From Paenibacillus chibensis (lineage in GTDB: Bacteria > Bacillota > Bacilli > Paenibacillales > Paenibacillaceae), in the NCBI RefSeq assembly GCF_004001045.1, contig NZ_BIMK01000016.1:80751-144750 (forward strand): a DNA stretch of 64,000 nucleotides, in the 5' to 3' direction. Below are positions 52,765 to 62,064 of this stretch, in pieces. The notes under the pieces were generated by a model. It was not told where the DNA came from, searched no databases, and was given only the letters and a program-made list of their open reading frames with translations. The number at the start of each line of letters is the position of its first letter. Position 1 is the first letter of the stretch. Made by a program: the position numbers and the translations under genes.

Positions 52765-54177
52765 TTACTCCTGAATCCAGTTGTGGTGGAAGACGCCTTC
52801 CTTGTCCACACGTTTGAACGTATGCGCGCCGAAATAGTCGCGCTGCGCTTGCAGCAGGTTCGCAGGAAGTCTTTCCGTGCGGTAGCTGTCGAAATATGCC
52901 AGCGCGCTGGCAAAGCCCGGCACCGGAATGCCGCGGCTTACAGCAGCGGACACCGTAGAACGCCATGCGCCCTGGTAATTTTCGATAATATCTGTAAAGA
53001 ACGGATCCAGCAGCAGGTTTTTCAAGCCTGGATCCTTCTCGTAAGCATCCGTAATGTTCTGCAGGAAACGGGAGCGGATAATGCAGCCGCCGCGCCAGAT
53101 TTTAGCCAGCTCGCCGTATTTCAGATCCCAACCGTACTCATCGGATGCCACGCGCAGCTGCGCGAAGCCTTGGGCATAAGATACGATTTTGCTCGCGAAC
53201 AGCGCTTTGCGCACATTTTCGATGAATTCCCCTTTGTCGCCCTGGAATGCTTCCGTTTTAGGACCACTCAGGATTTTGCTTGCTTCCACGCGCTCTTCCT
53301 TCATGGCGGACAGGAAACGGGAGAACACCGATTCGGTAATCATGGACAAAGGCACGCCAAGATCGAGGGAGCTTTGGCTTGTCCATTTTCCGGTGCCTTT
53401 TTGTCCGGCTGCGTCCAGAATGGCGTCAACCATCGGTTTGCCGGTGTCTTCATCCTTTTGCGCGAAAATGTCGGCGGTGATTTCGATCAGGTAACTGTCG
53501 AGCTCGCCCTTGTTCCAGTCGCTGAAAATCTCATGCAGTTCGTCCGCGCCCAGGTTCAGCACGTCCTTCAGCAGATGGTAAGCTTCACCGATCAGCTGCA
53601 TGTCGCCGTATTCGATACCGTTATGCACCATTTTCACGTAGTGTCCGGCACCGTCTGGTCCGATATATGTACAGCATGGTTCACCATTCACTTTAGCGGA
53701 AATCGAAGTGAGGATCGGTTGTACCAGCTCATATGCGCTCTTCGGCCCGCCCGGCATGATGGAAGGACCTTTGAGGGCGCCTTCTTCGCCGCCGGAAACG
53801 CCTGCTCCGATAAAGCGGAAGCCTTTTTCCTCCAGCATCTTGCTGCGGCGCTGCGTATCAGGGAAGTAGGCGTTGCCGCCGTCAATAATGATATCACCTT
53901 GATCCAGATGCGGAATCAGTTGGTCGATCGTAGCATCCGTCGCTTTGCCGGCTTGTACCATGATCAAAATTTTGCGCGGCTTTTCAAGCGACTCGACAAA
54001 TTCCTCAATAGAGAACGTACCGGTCAGGTTTTTGCCTTTCGCCTCTTCCAAAAGGGCTTCCGTTTTCTCCGGGGAACGGTTGAACACGGAAACAGTAAAG
54101 CCTCTGCTTTCAATATTGAGAGCCAGGTTTTTGCCCATAACAGCAAGGCCGATGACACCGATTTGTTGCTTCGACAT
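52765..54177 (-). CDS. gnd: 6-phosphogluconate dehydrogenase, decarboxylating
   Basis: Predicted 470 aa. Pentose phosphate pathway: 6-phosphogluconate to ribulose-5-phosphate, CO2 and NAD(P)H. N-terminal Rossmann [15 protein letters not shown] with FNRSPEKTE (NADP-type Arg after the second strand), GVSGGEEGA, and the catalytic lysine region [17 protein letters not shown] 54175-54177 has GGAGG at good spacing; ATG 54189 is the ribosome-binding region itself. GndA-type rather than the short Gnd form. Confidence 0.96.
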   Translation of the reverse strand: MSKQQIGVIGLAVMGKNLALNIESRGFTVSVFNRSPEKTEALLEEAKGKNLTGTFSIEEFVESLEKPRKILIMVQAGKATDATIDQLIPHLDQGDIIIDGGNAYFPDTQRRSKMLEEKGFRFIGAGVSGGEEGALKGPSIMPGGPKSAYELVQPILTSISAKVNGEPCCTYIGPDGAGHYVKMVHNGIEYGDMQLIGEAYHLLKDVLNLGADELHEIFSDWNKGELDSYLIEITADIFAQKDEDTGKPMVDAILDAAGQKGTGKWTSQSSLDLGVPLSMITESVFSRFLSAMKEERVEASKILSGPKTEAFQGDKGEFIENVRKALFASKIVSYAQGFAQLRVASDEYGWDLKYGELAKIWRGGCIIRSRFLQNITDAYEKDPGLKNLLLDPFFTDIIENYQGAWRSTVSAAVSRGIPVPGFASALAYFDSYRTERLPANLLQAQRDYFGAHTFKRVDKEGVFHHNWIQE

Positions 54178-54230
54178 ATGGTCCTCCATCCTTTACCTCT
54201 TTATTTTGTGAAAAAATCTAGAATACAGCT

Positions 54231-54259
54231 ATTTTAGCGTGTTTACGCGTGAAAGTGAA
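54231..54259 (-). promoter_or_regulatory. Predicted promoter of gnd
   Basis: Minus strand: -35 TTCACT (54254-54259), 17-base spacer, -10 TAAAAT (54231-54236). Confidence 0.55.
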
Positions 54260-54286
54260 CCCCTCATCCTGTAAATGATGCGTGAC

Positions 54287-54312
54287 AAAACACCTCGCCT
54301 TGGGCTGAGGTG
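54287..54312 (-). terminator. Terminator after the 54351 gene
   Basis: Minus-strand stem CACCTC...GAGGTG with inner GCCC/GGC pairing and a TTTTG tail. Confidence 0.65.
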
Positions 54313-54350
54313 CTTTCATCACTTCTTTATATTGTCATACAAACGGAGCT

Positions 54351-54947
54351 TTACCATTCAAGCATGAACAGCTGTTTCGACAATTCGGAAAGCTTCTTGC
54401 GGCACAGCTCAGCTTTCTCCTCATCTCCGTTTTGTAGCGCTTCATGAAGACGCTCAAGCTCATCATCCACCTCAAGCTTCAGCAGCAGCAGCCGCATTTC
54501 CCCTTCCTTCGAAAAATACAGCTTGGAAATCTCCTGCTCCGTCATGAACGGTCCCTTTTGATACAGCACCCTTTGCTGGTATCCGGAAATTTCAACTAAG
54601 CGGATGACTTCGCCGAATAAAATGCTCTCCACCAGAATCTGACGGTCCTTGAACCGCTTCACGACCGCATGGCCGCGTGTATCCTCGATCAGCTTCTCCA
54701 TCCATTCCGCCAGTTTGGCATCGCGGATAATATAATCTCCCACCATCTTATAACCGTTTTTGGTACGATTAAACCGCAGCTTGACGAGTTTGCGCCCCTT
54801 TCTGACGGAAACGATGAATAAAGATTCGTTTTCACTCCAATAGAGGGAATATCCCTCTTGAATCAAATCCTTAATCAGGTCCTGAATATGCCGCCGGTTA
54901 AACCGAAGCTCCAGATTGCAGTATTCCACTTCATAGCTCTTGTTCAC
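54351..54947 (-). CDS. Hypothetical protein, 198 aa
   Basis: Family not recognised. Two parts can be seen: an N-terminal alpha/beta domain (LELRFNRRHIQDLIKDLIQE, then strands SLFIVSVRKGRKLVKLRF), and a long C-terminal helical, charged segment rich in Glu and Leu (LKLEVDDELERLHEALQ) that could form a coiled coil. No signal peptide or TM. GTG start at 54945-54947 with GGGAGGGAG upstream. Stand-alone with a terminator at its end. Confidence 0.78.
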   Translation of the reverse strand: MNKSYEVEYCNLELRFNRRHIQDLIKDLIQEGYSLYWSENESLFIVSVRKGRKLVKLRFNRTKNGYKMVGDYIIRDAKLAEWMEKLIEDTRGHAVVKRFKDRQILVESILFGEVIRLVEISGYQQRVLYQKGPFMTEQEISKLYFSKEGEMRLLLLKLEVDDELERLHEALQNGDEEKAELCRKKLSELSKQLFMLEW

Positions 54948-55108
54948 GGCACTCCCTCCCTTAAGTTTTGGACCGCTAAATCCAAGAGAAACCTGCGCTT
55001 CAAAAAAACAACCCTGCAGATTGAAATTGATTAAAAGCTTTGATCTATTTTATACTTTATCTTATGTAACGGTAACTTGGTTTATTGACTATTTTTACCC
55101 TTTCCGTA

Positions 55109-55138
55109 TTGGAGCCAAACAGCCCGGAGGGGTATGAT
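55109..55138 (+). promoter_or_regulatory. Predicted promoter of yktB
   Basis: -35 TTGGAG (55109-55114), 18-base spacer, -10 TATGAT (55133-55138). Confidence 0.5.
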
Positions 55139-55185
55139 ATCATAGGACAACTTATACACCGTAATTGATCATAGGAGGCCGCAGC

Positions 55186-55809
55186 ATGTCATTTGAAGGT
55201 TTTAACACCAAGGATTTCGAAGTATTCAACGTTCCCGGACTTGCGCCCCGCATGGAGGCCTTGATCGCAAACGTGCGTCCCAAGCTGGAAATGCTGGGTA
55301 GCGAGCTTGCCCCGTTTCTATCCGCGCTTTGCGGGGAAGAAATGTTCCCCCATGTAGCCAAGCACGCCCGCCGCACCATCAATCCCCCGAATGATACCTG
55401 GGTCGCATGGGCCGCGAGCAAAAGAGGTTATAAGGCACTGCCGCATTTTCAGGTCGGCATGTTTGAATCCCACCTGTTCATTATATTCGCCGTCATTTAC
55501 GAGAGCTCGAACAAGACCATTTTCGCCAAGCATCTCGAGAAAAACCTCAGCAAGGTCAAAAAGAGCCTGCCGGATGATTTCTACTGGTCGATGGACCATA
55601 TGGATCCCGGCTTTACGCCGCATGGCGATATGAGCTCCAAGGATTTCACGCAGATGGCCGAGAAGCTCGAAAGTGTCAAAAAATCCGAAGTGCTGTGCGG
55701 ACTGCGCATACCGAAGGGCGAAGCCGTCCTCGATCAAGGACCGGAGCTCATTTCCGTCATCCAATCCACGTTCGAGAAGCTGCTGCCGCTGTATAAAATG
55801 GCATTTTAA
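55186..55809 (+). CDS. yktB: DUF1054 family protein (YktB)
   Basis: Predicted 207 aa, matching the UPF0637/YktB family: MSFEGFNTKDFEVFNVPGL, HFQVGMFESHLFIIFAVIYE and DHMDPGFTPHG. Function in the family is unknown; soluble. AGGAGG directly upstream of ATG 55186. A bidirectional terminator separates it from the converging MFS gene. Confidence 0.9.
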   Translation: MSFEGFNTKDFEVFNVPGLAPRMEALIANVRPKLEMLGSELAPFLSALCGEEMFPHVAKHARRTINPPNDTWVAWAASKRGYKALPHFQVGMFESHLFIIFAVIYESSNKTIFAKHLEKNLSKVKKSLPDDFYWSMDHMDPGFTPHGDMSSKDFTQMAEKLESVKKSEVLCGLRIPKGEAVLDQGPELISVIQSTFEKLLPLYKMAF

Positions 55810-55828
55810 AGCCGCGGACAACAAAAAG

Positions 55829-55873
55829 CTGTACCGGTGCATGGGAAGCATCCCCTGCCGGTACAGTTTTTTT
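55829..55873. terminator. Bidirectional terminator between yktB and the MFS gene
   Basis: CTGTACCGG / CCGGTACAG stem flanked by AAAAAG and TTTTTTT. Confidence 0.88.
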
Positions 55874-55894
55874 GCGTCGTACCCATTTCTTCAC

Positions 55895-57178
55895 TCAGCC
55901 TGCGGTTTTCATTCGGCGCGACAGAATAAAGTGGATCACAAACAATAGAGCCATCACGATGGCACTTGCCATGAACGGCGACGAATGTCCCAGGCGATCC
56001 CACAGCTGACCGGACACGATCGGACCCACCACCATGCCCGAGCCCTGAAGCGTCAGGAAAAATCCCCATACCGCGCCGCGCTCTCCTTCTGGAACCAGAT
56101 GCGACACAAACGTATTCCAGCCCGGCAGAATCATGGCATAGCTCACGCCGACGATACATACGAAAATGAACACGAGTGCGAGCGAATGGACCATGGAAAA
56201 GATGCTCAGCGAACAGGCGGCGAGCAGAAACCCGGCATTCAAAAACGGCCTCGTGCCGAACTTGTCGATCAGCTTTCCGCATGGAATCAAAGCAAGCACC
56301 GTGATGCCTCCTCCCGCGACGAGCAGCAGACTGTACATATTAGGCGAAATGTGGAGCTCATTTTGCACGTAAAGCGTGATGACCGGGCTGAGGAGACCGA
56401 TGACGAATGATTGGAGAAAAAGCGCCGGATATACCATCCAGCTGACCTTGAGCGTATGTCTGACCTCATGCAGCGTTTTTTTCACACTTTCCCATAGATG
56501 CAAGAGCTTATGGCCCATGAGTGCCACAAAGCCTTTTCCGGCTCCCGCAGCGGACGAAGCTGCCGTCTGAAGCGGAATTCTGACCTTGGACGGCAGCGTC
56601 AGCGCGACCAGAACCAGAATGATGCCGACGCCGATCAGAATCAGGAATGCCGTATGATAATTTTTCTCCGTTCGGTCCATCAGTAAGTTCATGACGATCG
56701 GTCCGGACCCCGTACCTGCGAGCGAAGCCATTTCCAGCGTCCCCATCGCCTGGCCGTTGCTGTTGTTTGGCCCCGATATTTCCGTCGTTCCCGTCATGGC
56801 GGTCGGCCACAGCGGGGAGGTTCCCAGTCCGAGGATGAAGCAGGCAACAGCCAGCCAGAAAGCCCCGGAGGAAAACGCGATGATACATACGGCGATGACG
56901 GTCATCAGGAGCGCGCCGGCCATCGTTTTGCGGTATCCGAGACGCTCCCCGATCCAACCGAAGGGACTCCGGAACAGGTTATCCCCGATATACTGCAGAG
57001 AAAACGCGATGCCGATCGTATGCGCGGACAGCCCGAGCGAATTTTTCATATAGACGGGCAGTACCGCCACCAGCAGCGAGCCTTTCATAAATTCAACTAG
57101 AAATAGGATTATGAGCAGTCCGACAAAAAATGGGGATCTGAGCCGTTTAACGGCAGCTGCTTCTGCTCTTTGCGGCAT
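55895..57178 (-). CDS. MFS transporter
   Basis: Predicted 427 aa with twelve TM helices and a central cytoplasmic loop (about 185-235). Motif A-like GWIGERLGYRKT after TM2 and GKLIDKFGTRP after TM8 show the two six-helix halves. Major facilitator drug or metabolite exporter; substrate unknown. The ATG at 57176-57178 follows AGAGG; the start at 57229 lacks a site. Neighbours give no clue to the substrate. Confidence 0.88.
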   Translation of the reverse strand: MPQRAEAAAVKRLRSPFFVGLLIILFLVEFMKGSLLVAVLPVYMKNSLGLSAHTIGIAFSLQYIGDNLFRSPFGWIGERLGYRKTMAGALLMTVIAVCIIAFSSGAFWLAVACFILGLGTSPLWPTAMTGTTEISGPNNSNGQAMGTLEMASLAGTGSGPIVMNLLMDRTEKNYHTAFLILIGVGIILVLVALTLPSKVRIPLQTAASSAAGAGKGFVALMGHKLLHLWESVKKTLHEVRHTLKVSWMVYPALFLQSFVIGLLSPVITLYVQNELHISPNMYSLLLVAGGGITVLALIPCGKLIDKFGTRPFLNAGFLLAACSLSIFSMVHSLALVFIFVCIVGVSYAMILPGWNTFVSHLVPEGERGAVWGFFLTLQGSGMVVGPIVSGQLWDRLGHSSPFMASAIVMALLFVIHFILSRRMKTAG

Positions 57179-57284
57179 CTTTTTCACATCCTCTACTCGT
57201 ATTGCTGAACGCTTGTCTGAACAGAGCATATTTATAATGTACCCCGAATTCCCTCCATATTTTCACTCTTGACGAAATGTACGC

Positions 57285-57312
57285 TTGCAATCGCCCCCCA
57301 TTTTGCTATACT
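57285..57312 (+). promoter_or_regulatory. Predicted promoter of speA
   Basis: -35 TTGCAA (57285-57290), 16-base spacer, extended -10 TGCTATACT (hexamer 57307-57312). Confidence 0.6.
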
Positions 57313-57355
57313 CATCCTTGTAATTTTAACAGACGAAAGGTTGTGACAGCATAAA

Positions 57356-58831
57356 ATGGACCACCGCCGTACGCCGCTATTTACTGCTCTGAAGGAACAT
57401 GCGGCCAGCAATCCCGTACAGTTTCATATTCCCGGACACAAAAAGGGCATGGGAACCGACACCGAGTTCAGAGAATTTATAGGTGATAACGCCCTATCCA
57501 TAGATTTGATCAATATTGCGCCTCTGGACGATCTCCATCAGCCGACCGGCGTGATCGAGGAAGCCCAGAAGCTTGCAGCCGACGCCTTCGGCGCGGATTA
57601 TACTTATTTCAGCGTCCAGGGGACAAGCGGTGCCATTATGACCATGATCCTCTCCATGTGCTCGCCCGGAGACAAGATCATCGTGCCTCGCAACGTGCAC
57701 AAATCAGTCATGTCCGCCATTATTTTCTCGGGAGCGAAGCCGGTATTCGTATCCCCCGCTCAGGACGAGAATCTGGGTATCGATCACGGCATTACCACCA
57801 GATCCGTTCAGCGCGCCTTGGACCGCCATCCGGACGCCAAAGCGGTCCTGGTCATCAACCCGACTTATTTCGGTGTATGCGCCAACCTGAAAGAGATCGT
57901 GGAACTCGCGCACAGCAGACATGTGCCTGTCCTGGTTGACGAAGCCCACGGCGTTCTGATCCACTTCCATGAAGATCTTCCGATTTCCGCGATGGAAGCT
58001 GGTGCGGACATGGCCGCAACAAGCGTTCACAAGCTTGGAGGCTCCATGACGCAGAGCTCTGTACTCAACCTCAACACGAAAAACGGCTTTGTGAACCCGC
58101 AGCGCGTGCAAACGATCATCAGCATGCTGACGACCACATCAACATCATACATTCTGCTCGGTTCCCTGGATACGTCCAGACGCAATCTGGCGATCAACGG
58201 TCACGTAATGGCGCAAAGAGCGATCGATCTCGCGCAAAATGCCCGCCGGAGCATCAATCAGATCGAGGGGCTGTACTGCTTCGGTGAAGAAATTCTCGGC
58301 GGAGAGGCAACCTTCGATTATGACCCGACCAAGCTGACCATTCACGTTCGGCATCTGGGCATCACCGGATACGAAACCGAAAACTGGCTGCGCGAGCATT
58401 ATAATATCGAAGTCGAACTGAGCGACATGTATAACATCCTCTGCCTGGTCACTCCGGGCGATAACGAAGAAACCGTTTCGATTCTGCTGACGGCGCTTCG
58501 CGAGCTTGCCGGAACGTATTATAACGTGAACACCGCCAATGAGCTGATCGTCAAAATTCCGGAGATTCCGCAGCTGTCGCTGATTCCAAGAGACGCCTTC
58601 TACGGAGACACCGAAGTGATTCCGTTCAAGGAATCGGCCGGCCGGATCATCGCCGAATTCATTTATGTCTATCCGCCGGGCATCCCGATCCTGCTGCCGG
58701 GTGAAGTCATCTCCCAGGACAACATCGATTATATCGTGGATCATGTTGACGTGGGGCTGCCTGTAAAAGGCCCGGAAGACCGCTATATCAATAACGTAAA
58801 AGTTATTGTCGAAACCGATCCGATTTTTTAA
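57356..58831 (+). CDS. speA: Arginine decarboxylase (Orn/Lys/Arg decarboxylase family)
   Basis: Predicted 491 aa, same length class as B. subtilis SpeA (490). PLP enzyme of the aspartate aminotransferase fold: FHIPGHKKGMG near the N-terminus, VQGTSGAIMTMIL, VDEAHGVLIHF and the PLP-lysine in TSVHKLGGSMTQSS. Makes agmatine for polyamines; lysine as alternative substrate (the B. subtilis name was once cad) cannot be excluded by eye. ATG with a distant AAAGG. Followed by its own terminator. Confidence 0.9.
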   Translation: MDHRRTPLFTALKEHAASNPVQFHIPGHKKGMGTDTEFREFIGDNALSIDLINIAPLDDLHQPTGVIEEAQKLAADAFGADYTYFSVQGTSGAIMTMILSMCSPGDKIIVPRNVHKSVMSAIIFSGAKPVFVSPAQDENLGIDHGITTRSVQRALDRHPDAKAVLVINPTYFGVCANLKEIVELAHSRHVPVLVDEAHGVLIHFHEDLPISAMEAGADMAATSVHKLGGSMTQSSVLNLNTKNGFVNPQRVQTIISMLTTTSTSYILLGSLDTSRRNLAINGHVMAQRAIDLAQNARRSINQIEGLYCFGEEILGGEATFDYDPTKLTIHVRHLGITGYETENWLREHYNIEVELSDMYNILCLVTPGDNEETVSILLTALRELAGTYYNVNTANELIVKIPEIPQLSLIPRDAFYGDTEVIPFKESAGRIIAEFIYVYPPGIPILLPGEVISQDNIDYIVDHVDVGLPVKGPEDRYINNVKVIVETDPIF

Positions 58832-58841
58832 TAAAGCAGAC

Positions 58842-58879
58842 AAAAAACCCGGTCCCGCAGAAGCGCGGTCCGGGTTTTT
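58842..58879. terminator. Terminator after speA
   Basis: AAAAAACCCGG / CCGGGTTTTT outer stem with inner GC-rich pairing; usable on both strands. Confidence 0.88.
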
Positions 58880-58896
58880 ATCACATGCTGAGAAAA

Positions 58897-59211
58897 TTAG
58901 TCTTCGGAATCCTGCTGAGCGACCAGCTCGTTATAAGCCGCCTCAACCTCGTTCCATTCTTGCTCGTCTTCAATATTGTAAAGCATCATTTCGTCGTTTT
59001 CTTCCTCAACGCGCAGGATGATGCCATCGGCTTCCGGGTTTTCGCGCTCCAGCAGCAGTGCGTACAGTTTCTCGCCAACGTCAAATGTTTCGACAAGCAC
59101 CATTTCCACATCGTTGCCTTGCTCGTCAGTCAAAGTCAGTACAAATTCCTCATGCTCATGATCGTGATCATGGTTGCAATTTTCATCATGCACGTGGTTG
59201 TGATCGCTCAT
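58897..59211 (-). CDS. DUF1292 domain protein (YrzB family)
   Basis: Predicted 104 aa, very acidic. The DUF1292 part runs from about residue 21 (EEFVLTLTDEQGNDVEMVLV) to ILRVEEENDEMMLYNIEDEQEW. In front is a His-rich stretch with one Cys (MSDHNHVHDENCNHDHDHEH) that could bind zinc or nickel. Usually this family sits in the yrrK/yrzB/yrrL cluster; here it is alone. GCGAGG precedes the ATG. Confidence 0.88.
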   Translation of the reverse strand: MSDHNHVHDENCNHDHDHEHEEFVLTLTDEQGNDVEMVLVETFDVGEKLYALLLERENPEADGIILRVEEENDEMMLYNIEDEQEWNEVEAAYNELVAQQDSED

Positions 59212-59304
59212 TACAAAAAACCTCGCTTTAGGTTATATAGTCATACCATCGTATCGTATCACGTACCCGTTCCCTGGTCAATTTATCCTGTTTTCCTGGC
59301 ATCA

Positions 59305-59859
59305 CTAATTCAGGGCCGTAATCACTTTTTCCGAAACCAATGCATAGTCGTCATTTTTGGAAGCCTTAACGTAGAACCCAACCTTATATTTGCCTGCTGT
59401 TTTGAAATCATACGTAAAGTCGTACGTTCGGAACCAGAAATTATCCTTCTGTTCGCTCAGGTCCTGGGACTGGATATCCTTCACGTTGCCCGACGGATCC
59501 GTAATCGCAACCTTAACCGAGGAGACGCGCTCGGAGAGGCTGTCCACCTGACAGAATACATTGAACTTCAGCTTGCCCTTATTGACGTTGCCAAATACGG
59601 TATCGCCTTTAAACAGGAAAATATGTACGTTCGGCTTGATGAAATTCACCTTGTTGGCATCTCCATCCCAATTCACCACACCGTTGAATTCCCGAATCGG
59701 GACGTAAGTTTTACCATCGATCACATAGCCGCCGTCCTGCACTTCCTGACCGTTAATCCAAACCCTGATTTTCTGGGATACGGAGTCCGCGAACATGACG
59801 GAACTGCCCATCAGAGAGAAAGCAAAAACGCATACCAAAATCTTTTTCCAATTTCTCAC
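59305..59859 (-). CDS. Secreted stalk-domain protein (copper amine oxidase N-terminal-like)
   Basis: Predicted 184 aa. Signal peptide MRNWKKILVCVFAFSLMG with cleavage after MFA. Then a short copper-amine-oxidase-N (stalk) domain: IRVWINGQEVQDGGYVIDGK, TYVPIREFNGVVNWDG. The second half is a beta-sandwich-like part (KVAITDPSGNVKDIQSQDLS, YDFKTAGKYKVGFYVKASKN). Such proteins are abundant in Paenibacillus surfaces; function unknown. GTG start 59857-59859 follows GGAGGG. Confidence 0.82.
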   Translation of the reverse strand: MRNWKKILVCVFAFSLMGSSVMFADSVSQKIRVWINGQEVQDGGYVIDGKTYVPIREFNGVVNWDGDANKVNFIKPNVHIFLFKGDTVFGNVNKGKLKFNVFCQVDSLSERVSSVKVAITDPSGNVKDIQSQDLSEQKDNFWFRTYDFTYDFKTAGKYKVGFYVKASKNDDYALVSEKVITALN

Positions 59860-59973
59860 CCTTGAATTCCCTCCATTTCCTTCATGATGTTGTATGTATA
59901 TACGAAAAGTAAGTATGCAAGTTGCGGTGCTTCGGTACATTCCGTGATGATTTTTTTAATCCGATTAAAAATG

Positions 59974-60005
59974 AAAAAAGCCCGGCTGGGGGCACAGGCT
60001 TTTTA
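59974..60005 (-). terminator. Terminator after the 60019 gene
   Basis: Minus-strand stem AAAAAGCC / GGGCTTTTT with a G+C-rich loop and trailing T-run. Confidence 0.7.
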
Positions 60006-60018
60006 CGGTCTGCGTAGT

Positions 60019-60213
60019 CTAGTTGACTTTGGTTAAAATGCAGGGAACGCCTTTGCCGACGGCACCCGGCTCTCTCATGCGCTCCGCATAAGCCATTCCT
60101 CGCGTGCAAGGCGTTTTGCAAGCCTCGCATACCTGGGAGGTGACCAGCTTCATGCCTTTATGCATTTTTTCGCCTTTGGCCTGCGACGGTTTTTTACCTT
60201 TTGACTTAACCAT
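60019..60213 (-). CDS. Small Cys-containing hypothetical protein, 64 aa
   Basis: Not a family I can name. A basic N-terminus (MVKSKGKKPSQAKGEKMHKG) is followed by CEACKTPC and a later single Cys near the end (GVPCILTK). The CxxCxxxC plus C pattern suggests a small zinc or iron-sulfur site. GGGGATTGAGG precedes ATG 60211-60213 and a terminator follows, so I regard it as real. Confidence 0.72.
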   Translation of the reverse strand: MVKSKGKKPSQAKGEKMHKGMKLVTSQVCEACKTPCTRGMAYAERMREPGAVGKGVPCILTKVN

Positions 60214-60262
60214 GCCTCAATCCCCATTTCCTAAAAGCCTATGGTGCATAGTATGGAGATTT

Positions 60263-60290
60263 ATGACAATGTGGAACTGTGAGTTATAAT
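60263..60290 (+). promoter_or_regulatory. Predicted promoter of the MBL-fold gene
   Basis: -35 ATGACA (60263-60268), 16-base spacer, -10 TATAAT (60285-60290). Confidence 0.55.
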
Positions 60291-60322
60291 GATGTTATCA
60301 ACATGAGGAGGTGACAGGAACC

Positions 60323-61060
60323 TTGAATTTGGAACTGCAAATGATCGGAACCGGCAGTGCCTTTGCCAAATCGTATTTCAACAACAACGCCCTTTTGCGG
60401 GACGGGGAGTTCACATTGCTGATCGACTGCGGAGTTACCGCCCCCCTTGCGCTGCATCAGCTGGGCAAATCCTTCGCGGACATCGACGCGGTGCTGATCA
60501 CCCATATCCATGCGGATCATGTCGGGGGTCTAGAGGAGCTTGCCTTCAAGATGAAATTTACTTATAAACGCAAAATCAAGCTGTATATTGCCGAAACGCT
60601 GACGCAGATTTTATGGGATCACTCCCTCAAAGGCGGACTGTATCAAGCAGGCGAAATCGCCTCCCTGGAGGATTTGTTCGAGGTCTGTCCGCTTGTGCCC
60701 GGGAAGCCTTACGAGTTGTCAGAGCATATACGGATCGAACTGATCCGAACCGAGCATATCCCCGGCAAAAACAGCTATTCATTGTACGTGAACGATCATA
60801 TCTTCTATAGCGCCGACATGATCCATCACCCCGAACTGCTGCAGCAACTTGTGAAGGAGCGCGGCTGCAGCGTGATTTTCCATGACTGTCAGCTCGAAGG
60901 TCCCGGAGTCGTACATACTACGCTCACCGAGCTGATGGCTTTGCCGGAGGAAATCCGCCGCATCATCCGTTTGATGCATTACGGAGATACCAAGGATGAA
61001 TTCGCAGGGAGAACCGGTGAGATGGTCTTTATGGAGCAGGGGCGCACGTATTTGCTATAG
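60323..61060 (+). CDS. MBL-fold metallohydrolase (RNase Z/arylsulfatase-like)
   Basis: Predicted 245 aa. Metallo-beta-lactamase fold with [13 protein letters not shown], the zinc motif [21 protein letters not shown] and a final RLMHYGDT. The layout without long insertions is similar to RNase Z-type or phosphodiesterase-like members, but no exosite arm is visible, so the substrate is unknown. Start: TTG 60323 stands eleven bases after AGGAGG, whereas GTG 60311 overlaps it. Confidence 0.88.
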   Translation: MNLELQMIGTGSAFAKSYFNNNALLRDGEFTLLIDCGVTAPLALHQLGKSFADIDAVLITHIHADHVGGLEELAFKMKFTYKRKIKLYIAETLTQILWDHSLKGGLYQAGEIASLEDLFEVCPLVPGKPYELSEHIRIELIRTEHIPGKNSYSLYVNDHIFYSADMIHHPELLQQLVKERGCSVIFHDCQLEGPGVVHTTLTELMALPEEIRRIIRLMHYGDTKDEFAGRTGEMVFMEQGRTYLL

Positions 61061-61093
61061 ATGATAGACATCCTCCATTGGCCCTCATACCAG

Positions 61094-61138
61094 AAAAAAG
61101 CCGGCAACAGGCATCGTCCATGCTTGTTGCCGGCTTTT
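61094..61138. terminator. Bidirectional terminator between the MBL and DUF3892 genes
   Basis: Long stem AAAAAGCCGGCAACA / TGTTGCCGGCTTTT with an inner GCAT/ATGC hairpin. Confidence 0.9.
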
Positions 61139-61159
61139 AAGTTGTCGCGCAGCTTACTT

Positions 61160-61399
61160 CTATTCAAAGCGGGGCAGCTGATCCAAATTGTTCGACGGAT
61201 CTCCGTCGGCGTCGCCGCGGATATACATGCCTCCGTCTCTTCCTTTGAATACATTCACGCCGGCAATGGCTCCGGCTTTAACTTCCTGCAGCGCCTCGTC
61301 GTAGCTGAGCACGCGTCCAGAAGAGGTTTTGAAGGCGGTCAAGTCACCGTCGCCGTTTTTTTGCACTGCGATAAATTGTTCACGCCCTGCAGTTCCCAT
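61160..61399 (-). CDS. DUF3892 domain protein
   Basis: Predicted 79 aa. Fits the small DUF3892 family: REQFIAVQKNGDGDLTAFKT, GRVLSYDEALQEVKAG and VNVFKGRDGGMYIRGDADGD. Family function unknown; soluble. AAGGAG eight bases before the ATG at 61397-61399. Single gene ending at a bidirectional terminator. Confidence 0.85.
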   Translation of the reverse strand: MGTAGREQFIAVQKNGDGDLTAFKTSSGRVLSYDEALQEVKAGAIAGVNVFKGRDGGMYIRGDADGDPSNNLDQLPRFE

Positions 61400-61481
61400 C
61401 GTGATCCGCTCCTTTGTCAGGTGAGATGCCCATCCTGTGGGCTATCGTTAGGTTCCCCTGACATGACCGAAGCTATCCCTT

Positions 61482-61928
61482 TTATAGCGATTTTTTCATG
61501 CGCACATGCGGAATTCCCGCATCGTCAAACGGCTCCTTGGAGATCGTTTCATAGCCCTGCTTGGCGTAAAACGGCTCTGCCTGGCACTGCGCATCCAGAA
61601 TCGAATAAGACAAGCCCAGCTCCCGCGCGCGTTTTTCCATCGCCATGAGCAGAATGCGGCCATAGCCGCCCTTCCGGTAAGGCTGAAGCACGGCGATCCG
61701 CTGCATTTTGGCGGTCTCGTTATTGTAATAAATCACGCGGCCGGTCGCGACATATTCGCCATGCTCGTCCTGAACCAGAATATGATGCACATCGTCACTG
61801 ATCACGTCGTATTCGTCAATTTCGAGGTCCTCCGGAACCTTTTGCTCCTCGACAAAAACCTTTTTTCGGATCTCCAGTCCGTGTTGCAGCTGATCTTGCG
61901 TTGTTACGTTGATGATTTCGGCAGCCAT
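61482..61928 (-). CDS. GNAT-family N-acetyltransferase (YjcF-like)
   Basis: Predicted 148 aa. GNAT fold with the acetyl-CoA loop VLQPYRKGGYGRILLMAMEK and LDAQCQAEPFYAKQGY, typical of the YjcF/ElaA group. IRKKVFVEEQKVPEDLEID at the N-terminus is the group signature. Substrate unknown. GAGGGG precedes the ATG. Confidence 0.9.
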   Translation of the reverse strand: MAAEIINVTTQDQLQHGLEIRKKVFVEEQKVPEDLEIDEYDVISDDVHHILVQDEHGEYVATGRVIYYNNETAKMQRIAVLQPYRKGGYGRILLMAMEKRARELGLSYSILDAQCQAEPFYAKQGYETISKEPFDDAGIPHVRMKKSL

Positions 61929-61998
61929 CCAATACCCCTCACTTTCGTCATTCCGTATTGCCTCTCTTCGGTCTTTCGATAAAACACGATTGAATTAT

Positions 61999-62027
61999 TA
62001 TACAAAAAAAAGATTTTCATGTATAGT
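61999..62027 (+). promoter_or_regulatory. Predicted promoter of the 62065 small gene
   Basis: -35 TATACA (61999-62004), 17-base spacer, -10 TATAGT (62022-62027). Confidence 0.5.
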
Positions 62028-62064
62028 TTAGGCTAGAGCCATGAGGAGAGGAGCGGCAGGATCG

